NCBI GenBank assembly: GCA_003151335.1
Contig: PLXE01000117.1
Location: 1 to 36,061, forward strand
From: Acidobacteriaceae bacterium
GTDB taxonomy: Bacteria; Acidobacteriota; Terriglobia; Terriglobales; Acidobacteriaceae
Length of the DNA: 36,061 nucleotides
Direction of reading: 5' to 3'
In this document: one piece after another, positions 31,356 through 36,061 of the stretch
Layout: each line of letters opens with the position of its first letter
How positions within the stretch are numbered: the first letter of the stretch is position 1
Translations under genes and position numbers: made by a program
Notes under the pieces: model-generated
What the model was told of the DNA's origin: nothing
Databases searched by the model: none
The model's input: only the letters and a program-made list of their open reading frames with translations

Positions 31356-31724
31356 ATGAAAAAGATGATTTTTGTTGGATTGTTGCTGAGTTTGCTGACG
31401 GGCACCTGCTTCGCGCAGCGTGGGGCACGCTCATTTCCGAGTGCGGCCAGGATGGGTCCCAATGCGCGACCTCTTCCTGACGCGGTCAGGATGGCTCCGA
31501 ATGCGCGACCTCTTCCTAACGCGGTCAGGATGGCTCCCAATGCGCGACCTCTTCCTAACGCGGCCAGGGTAGCTCCAAATGCCACAGCTGGTGCTAACGC
31601 GAAGACCGTGGCTCCGAACGCGACCGTTGGTGCTAACGCGAATACCGTAGCTCCGAATGCGACAACTGCTCCTAACGCGAATAGGGTGCCTGCTGATGCC
31701 GGCGTGAAGCCAGACGCGCGCTAG
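31356..31724 (+). CDS. Small secreted protein made of 13-residue repeats
   Basis: 122 residues: a clean signal peptide (MKKMIFVGLLLSLLTGTCFA) and then a low-complexity chain built on a 13-residue period. One repeat type is VRMAPNARPLPNA (39-bp DNA units, nearly identical copies), and it changes into VGANANTVAPNAT. Nearly every unit carries PNA. A gggaggg site precedes the ATG. No catalytic residues; probably an extended, disordered, positively charged envelope or surface protein. Copy number is likely to vary by slippage. Confidence 0.75.
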   Translation: MKKMIFVGLLLSLLTGTCFAQRGARSFPSAARMGPNARPLPDAVRMAPNARPLPNAVRMAPNARPLPNAARVAPNATAGANAKTVAPNATVGANANTVAPNATTAPNANRVPADAGVKPDAR

Positions 31725-31758
31725 GATTAGCTACTGCACAAAGAGCTTCATCGAAAAT

Positions 31759-31781
31759 GGGCCCGACGTGGGGTCGGACCC
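31759..31781. terminator. GC-rich hairpin after the repeat protein gene
   Basis: gggcccgac and gtcggaccc pair at 8 of 9 positions around a 5-base loop, 35 bases after the stop. No T-run follows, so termination is only possible. Confidence 0.4.
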
Positions 31782-31907
31782 AGGAACAAGAAAGTTCGGA
31801 AGATCATTCTACATTGACCTCGTTGTACGAATGGGCAGATATCTCGGCGGTATCTGACGGTTTGTACTCGCGGTCGCAGTATTTTCCCAAAGAGAAGGAC
31901 GGAACCA

Positions 31908-32138
31908 ATGAGTCGTCAAAACCATGGACTGACCACGCTGTTCATCGGACTTGCAGCCGCAGGCGGCGCTGTGATCGCGCTCGTGCTCGCACCACAAAGT
32001 GGCAAGCAGATGCGCAGGACGTTGCGCCGCAAGTACGAAGGCGCGCGCGACACCGTGGAAGATCTCGGCAATCGGGCGAGCGACTGGATTGACAAGGGCT
32101 CGGAGTTGGCCGACAAAGCGAAGAGGAAGATCGCCTGA
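31908..32138 (+). CDS. YtxH-domain membrane-anchored small protein
   Basis: 76 residues: one transmembrane helix near the N-terminus (LTTLFIGLAAAGGAVIALVL), directly followed by APQSGKQMRRTLRRK and a charged amphipathic helix (DTVEDLGNRASDWIDKGSEL). This is the usual architecture of YtxH/gas-vesicle-like stress proteins, whose exact function is unclear. A ggacgg/aagga purine-rich site precedes the ATG. Confidence 0.85.
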   Translation: MSRQNHGLTTLFIGLAAAGGAVIALVLAPQSGKQMRRTLRRKYEGARDTVEDLGNRASDWIDKGSELADKAKRKIA

Positions 32139-32190
32139 GGACGGCACGGGGCGGGAAACCTCCCGCCATGTTGCCATTGGCGACTGGACC

Positions 32191-32868
32191 CTAGCGCGCT
32201 GCTACTTTCGCCTTGGCCGCCGCCAGGGGACGGGAACGCCTCAGCTCCTGCCACTGCAGAACGATGTCCGCTGACAGAATGGAGAACGCGAGGCACCCCC
32301 AGACAATGGTTTCAGTCGCGGCGATGCCGAGGTTGTCCCATCCGGTGACGCCCCCGACTACCCGCACTTCGACAAAGACCAGCGCCACGGCAAAGCTGCG
32401 GGTCATCCAGGCGCGATGTTGCTGAATCTTGCCCTGGCGGATGAATACAAACGCCAGCCCGGTGGTAAACATCAACAACAGCGCATCCACAACCGCGGCA
32501 ATGGTGAACGACCGCGGTGCGCTCATCCGTTCGTTGAAGTACTGGATATAGGCGCCGAGGGGCGCGAGAATCAACGCTGCCACCACGTAGATTCTGCCCG
32601 CCACGCGATGCAACTTGGCATAGCGCTGGCGCAGCCGGTCGGAGAACTGCATCGGGCCAAGCAGCAGCGCGCACGCCCCAGCCAAACCGTGCGGCAACAG
32701 CCACCACTTGAACGGCTGATAGTGCTGCCACACCGGGTCTGCCCGATTGACAAGAAAGCCCTCGTTGTGGCGGAGAACGTAGACCATCATCAGGCCGATG
32801 AAGGCGAACAGCAGGTATTTCGGCCGTAACCAGGAGACAGGCTGCTGTGCGGCAGGCGCAGTTGACAT
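32191..32868 (-). CDS. DUF2306 integral membrane protein
   Basis: 225 residues with about six hydrophobic helices (for example YLLFAFIGLMMVYVL, LPHGLAGACALLLGPMQF, VVAALILAPLGAYIQYF, ALLLMFTTGLAFVFI). Characteristic DUF2306 motifs are HRVAGRIYV and the loop QHRAWMTRSFAVALV. Function is unknown. The open frame extends 66 residues upstream, but the ATG at 32866-32868 (MSTAPAAQQPVSW) starts the conserved part and has a gagg at loose spacing. Confidence 0.82.
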   Translation of the reverse strand: MSTAPAAQQPVSWLRPKYLLFAFIGLMMVYVLRHNEGFLVNRADPVWQHYQPFKWWLLPHGLAGACALLLGPMQFSDRLRQRYAKLHRVAGRIYVVAALILAPLGAYIQYFNERMSAPRSFTIAAVVDALLLMFTTGLAFVFIRQGKIQQHRAWMTRSFAVALVFVEVRVVGGVTGWDNLGIAATETIVWGCLAFSILSADIVLQWQELRRSRPLAAAKAKVAAR

Positions 32869-33196
32869 GGAAAGTACATCCTCAGCTTGTGGAATTGACC
32901 AACGGTTTCGAAGAGCCCAGGCCGGCGGCAGATCGTCCGGAACTGCCGTCTTGCGGCCAACCAATTCCGCAGAGTATACACTTTCCGCGGGATTCCGCGA
33001 TAGCCCATATTCGACTAACATGCAGCAGCCCACAGTCCACAGTCCTCGCTGTGAGGGCTTCTCCAATGCAATTACGGCGGCCCTTTCCGGGCTTTTCTAA
33101 TCAAGCAGCCCCATCTTGCCGAAGCAATCAATGTGATCGCTAAAGCGCCTGCGCGCGGGTGCGATCGTATGCGAGGCCGTGCTTCGGGAGAAGTGC
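32869..33196. other. Divergent intergenic region
   Basis: 328 bases between the DUF2306 gene and the large secreted protein. It must hold both promoters. I see no RNA gene, repeat or credible small ORF. Confidence 0.4.
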
Positions 33197-35098
33197 ATGC
33201 TTACAACGGACCGTGTCCCCCTCGGACGTTGGATGTTGTCGCTGGTCGCCTTGGGCATCGTTCCCGTGGTCCTCCTGGCACAGGCTGGTCACGGTCCCAG
33301 CAGCGTGCGGCGCGACCTTTACCATGACGTTTCCCTACCGCTGATCGACCTCATGCGCCAGGCCCCGCCCGCCTCCCGGCATCAGCACGAAGCCGAACCG
33401 GTGCGCCCCATCCCGCTTCCCCGCGGCTTGACGCCCTTGCCCGAAGATCCGGTGCGGCAGTGGCGGACCTTCGGATACACCCCTCTGATGAGCAACAGCT
33501 TCGAAGGGCTCGGCAATGGGAGATACGGATTCATCGTGGAGTATTCCCCGCCCGACACCAACGGGGCCGTGGGCGCCACCCAATACGTGCAGTGGGTGAA
33601 TACCTATTTCGCCATCTTCGACAAGAGCAACGGAGGTCTGGTGGGCGGTCCGGCTGCCGGCAATGTTCTATGGTCGGGATTTGGCGGAGGCTGTGAGGCG
33701 AACAACGATGGCGATCCCATTGTGCTGTATGACAAGCTGGCCAATCGCTGGGTAATGAGCCAGTTCTCGGTTTCGACCACTCCCTATCTGCAGTGCGTCG
33801 CCGTTTCCATGGGCCCCGACGCCACCGGAATGTGGTATCGCTATGCTTTCCAGTACTCCGCTTTTGACGACTATCCCAAGATGGGTGTCTGGCCCGATGC
33901 CTACTATGAAACCTTCAACATGTTCAATGGCCAGAGCTTCATCGGCTCCGAGGTGTGCGCTTATGACCGCACCCATATGTTGAGTGGACAGCCGGCGACG
34001 CAGATCTGTTTTCAGCAGGGCTCCATGGTGGGAGGATTGCTGCCGGCCGATGTCGATGGCACCACTGCCCCGCCGCCCGGTTCGCCGAACTACGTGCTCA
34101 ACTTTGGCGCCAACTCGCTCAACCTATACAAGTTTCACACCGATTTCAGCAATCCTGCCAACGCCACCTTCACCGGCCCCACCATAATCCCCGTGGCGGC
34201 CTTCACGCCGCTCTGCAACGGAGGAAGCGGCTGCGTGCCCCAACCTGGAACCACCACCAAACTGGACTCGCTCGCCGACCGGCTGATGTATCGCCTGGCG
34301 TATCGCAATTTTGGCAGTCACCAGTCCCTGGTGGTCAACCAATCCGTGGCCGTCAGCGGCAGCAGCGGGGTGCGTTGGTATGAGATTCAGGCGCCCAACG
34401 GGACCCCGGTAGTGGCGCAGCAAGGGACCTATGCTCCCGATTCCAATTATCGCTGGATGGGAGGTATTGCCATGGACAAGGCCGAAGACATTGCCTTGGG
34501 CTACAGCGTATCCAGCAGCTCAGTGTATCCCTCGATTGCGGTTGCCGGACGGGTGCCCACCGATCCGGCGGGCGCGCTGGAAGCCGAGACCGCGGTCATC
34601 ACCGGCAGCGGTTCGCAGATCTACGGCTTGACCCGCTGGGGAGATTACAGCTCCATGACCGTCGATCCGGTTGATGACTGTACCTTCTGGTACACGACGG
34701 AATACCTGGTGACCAATGGCGCCTGGAATTGGAATACCCGTATCGTCAGCTTCCAGTTTCCCGAATGTAACACTCCAAGCTACGTTGGACTGTATCCCGC
34801 GAGTCTCAGCTTTGGACTGCAGACGGTCGGCACCATCAGCTCAGCCCAACAAATCACTCTGACCAACCATCAGCCAGTCAGCCTTTCGATCAGCAGCATC
34901 GCCTCCAGCGGCGACTATAGCCAGAGCAATGACTGTGGAGCGTCGCTGGGCTCGAATGCAAGTTGTACCATCAACGTGAGCTTCCTACCCACCGGCACGG
35001 GACTCAGAAGCGGCGCCTTGACGGTCACCGATAACGGTCCCGACAGCCCCCAGGCCGCTTCCTTGACTGGCCTAGCAGGCCGTGGTGCAAGCAACTGA
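33197..35098 (+). CDS. Large secreted protein with C-terminal choice-of-anchor-D-like domain
   Basis: 633 residues: a signal peptide (about 1-25, ending VVLLAQ), then a long beta-rich domain beginning NSFEGLGNGRYGF and containing YSPPDTNGAVGATQYVQWVN, YDKLANRWVMSQFSVS and GLTRWGDYSSMTVDPVDDC. The C-terminal 100 residues form an Ig-like domain of the choice-of-anchor-D type (LYPASLSFGLQTVGTISSAQ ... GLRSGALTVTDNGPDSPQAA). It is a typical exported Acidobacteriota protein of unknown substrate. The ATG at 33197 follows gggagaag. Its end overlaps the convergent transposase frame by 27 bp, so an insertion sequence may lie against its 3' end. Confidence 0.8.
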   Translation: MLTTDRVPLGRWMLSLVALGIVPVVLLAQAGHGPSSVRRDLYHDVSLPLIDLMRQAPPASRHQHEAEPVRPIPLPRGLTPLPEDPVRQWRTFGYTPLMSNSFEGLGNGRYGFIVEYSPPDTNGAVGATQYVQWVNTYFAIFDKSNGGLVGGPAAGNVLWSGFGGGCEANNDGDPIVLYDKLANRWVMSQFSVSTTPYLQCVAVSMGPDATGMWYRYAFQYSAFDDYPKMGVWPDAYYETFNMFNGQSFIGSEVCAYDRTHMLSGQPATQICFQQGSMVGGLLPADVDGTTAPPPGSPNYVLNFGANSLNLYKFHTDFSNPANATFTGPTIIPVAAFTPLCNGGSGCVPQPGTTTKLDSLADRLMYRLAYRNFGSHQSLVVNQSVAVSGSSGVRWYEIQAPNGTPVVAQQGTYAPDSNYRWMGGIAMDKAEDIALGYSVSSSSVYPSIAVAGRVPTDPAGALEAETAVITGSGSQIYGLTRWGDYSSMTVDPVDDCTFWYTTEYLVTNGAWNWNTRIVSFQFPECNTPSYVGLYPASLSFGLQTVGTISSAQQITLTNHQPVSLSISSIASSGDYSQSNDCGASLGSNASCTINVSFLPTGTGLRSGALTVTDNGPDSPQAASLTGLAGRGASN

Positions 35099-36061
35099 TT
35101 TCCGGCACGGCCAGCGGCATGTTCGGCTGCGCGGTCCCGCTAAGGATTTCGCGCGGGACATTGAGTTTCGGTTTCCGTAAAGTCGATTCCGAGCCGCCTG
35201 GCGCGTGCGCAGGAAATAAACGAGCAAAAGAAGCACGCCACACCGGTTTCTCCACTCCCGCGGCGTTCCCGCACCCAGCACCTGGCGCAGGATTAGACTC
35301 AGGTTGAACGCTCCCACGTGGATCAGTTGCCGCTTCAGAATGTTCTGGTGTCCGCGCAGATGCGTGCGCCTCATGCCGCCGGTGTCGTAGCAGTGCGCGA
35401 AGCTGCGTTCCACCAACTCGCCGCGTCGCCGCAGTAAGCTCTTGCCGTAGTCGCCCCGCACTCGCCGCCGATTCTGGTAGACCGCCTGCTGTTCCACCTG
35501 CTTGCCCTGCCAGTTACGTCGCCCTTTTTGTTGCTTCTCCGGAATGTAGCTGCGCACCTCGTAACTCTTCACCCGCTCCACTAGCGCGCCGCTGTGGTAG
35601 CCCTTGTCGGTGACCAACTCTTCGATTCCCTGGACGTTGACCTTCGGTTTCTCGTCGGGCCGCTGCTCCGCCTCCCGTCCGACTAACGCCGCCACCGCCA
35701 TCCCGGCCTCGCTCAGCGTTTCATCCAGCGTCGTCGTGTCGCCCTGATCGGCGCCTTGCAGTGTCACCGCCACCACCGCGCCCGTGTCCAGATCGACCGC
35801 GTGCTCGGCTTTGTGGGCCAAGTGGGTGCGCCCGTCTTTCATCTTCGCAATCCGCGCATCCTCGTCCCCAGGACTCTTCCACTCCTGGTTCGACATGCGC
35901 TTCTTGCGCTTGCGGTCCAGTCGCGCCAAGTCTTCCCGCGTCGGCGTTTCGATGCCCGAAGCCTTTGCCAGTCCGCGCAGAAACTCCTCGTAGTTCTCCC
36001 CCGTGTCGCGCCGCACGATCGCCCGCATCGCCGCGTTGGCTTCCAGCGTCGTGGCGTCAAT
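35072..36061 (-). CDS. Partial IS4/IS5-type DDE transposase
   Basis: The frame enters from beyond the window edge (IDATTLEANAAMRAIVRRD) and runs to 35072; 329 codons are visible. Catalytic elements are the first Asp in IDATTLE, the second in LVTDKGYHSGALVERV, and the Glu in LVERSFAHCYDTGGMRRTHL. The stretch KMKDGRTHLAHKAEHAVDLD is typical of this group, perhaps IS1182-like. The Arg/Cys-rich last 40 residues are unusual and may run through the IS end into flanking DNA. I could not define the terminal inverted repeats because the left part is outside the window. Confidence 0.85.
   Translation of the reverse strand: MDATTLEANAAMRAIVRRDTGENYEEFLRGLAKASGIETPTREDLARLDRKRKKRMSNQEWKSPGDEDARIAKMKDGRTHLAHKAEHAVDLDTGAVVAVTLQGADQGDTTTLDETLSEAGMAVAALVGREAEQRPDEKPKVNVQGIEELVTDKGYHSGALVERVKSYEVRSYIPEKQQKGRRNWQGKQVEQQAVYQNRRRVRGDYGKSLLRRRGELVERSFAHCYDTGGMRRTHLRGHQNILKRQLIHVGAFNLSLILRQVLGAGTPREWRNRCGVLLLLVYFLRTRQAARNRLYGNRNSMSRAKSLAGPRSRTCRWPCRKSVACTTAC

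Noticed and set aside
1-36061. CRISPR array
   Set aside because: No regularly spaced short repeats with unique spacers were seen. The only arrays are the coding repeats at 1-642 and 31400-31700 and the 11-bp pairs at 26845.

Overview
The window looks like a chromosomal accessory region of an Acidobacteriota (Terriglobia/Bryobacterales-like) bacterium. This is an inference from gene style: a kumamolisin-type S53 peptidase with a long Ig/FN3-like tail, a membrane regulator with the SWKEIAAF...R.V.T..RW helix-turn-helix typical of that phylum, a secreted protein with a choice-of-anchor-D-like C-terminus, and a small copper-amine-oxidase-N-like secreted protein. No rRNA, complete tRNA or CRISPR array was seen.

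Layout. (A) 1-4640: S53 peptidase on the minus strand, broken by an in-frame stop inside a 321-bp tandem repeat, then an HTH-membrane protein. (B) 4640-10470: the apparent left part of a mobile element. It holds relics of transfer genes, a large serine recombinase, an XRE regulator overlapping a RuvC/RNase H-like gene, a 23-bp inverted repeat, a DUF932 gene, several very small genes and a strong intrinsic terminator. (C) 10600-22676: cargo. It holds an unrecognised gene, a UvrD-like helicase, the decayed C-terminus of a type I restriction subunit (HsdR-like), and a minus-strand operon reading 633-aa zinc-ribbon DNA methyltransferase > 717-aa adenine methyltransferase > 1070-aa methyltransferase > HEPN-like protein > DUF2130 coiled-coil nuclease-like protein. 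(D) 22984-26848: a membrane protein and a HerA/TraD-like ATPase whose C-terminus carries a degenerate nuclease-like domain and an excisionase-type HTH. (E) 26845-27350: the right edge, with paired 11-bp tandem repeats, a tRNA-Ser 3' end fragment, and C-terminal relics of two tyrosine integrases. (F) 27348-36061: a double-domain SagB-type oxidoreductase, small secreted and membrane genes, a zincin-like peptidase, a 13-residue repeat protein, YtxH and DUF2306 proteins, a large secreted protein and a partial IS transposase.

How it may work. Segments B to E read as one integrative element or a nest of elements. The serine recombinase would move it, the DUF932/RuvC-like/XRE genes and the HerA-like ATPase with its membrane partner would serve its maintenance or transfer, and the methyltransferase operon would be the payload, most likely for DNA modification or phage defence. 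The three different methyltransferases overlapping head to tail, followed by a HEPN-like and a PD-(D/E)XK-like gene but no intact restriction translocase, are the best candidate for an undescribed system. Its function is inferred, not shown. Relics at both edges suggest an integration hotspot with repeated turnover.
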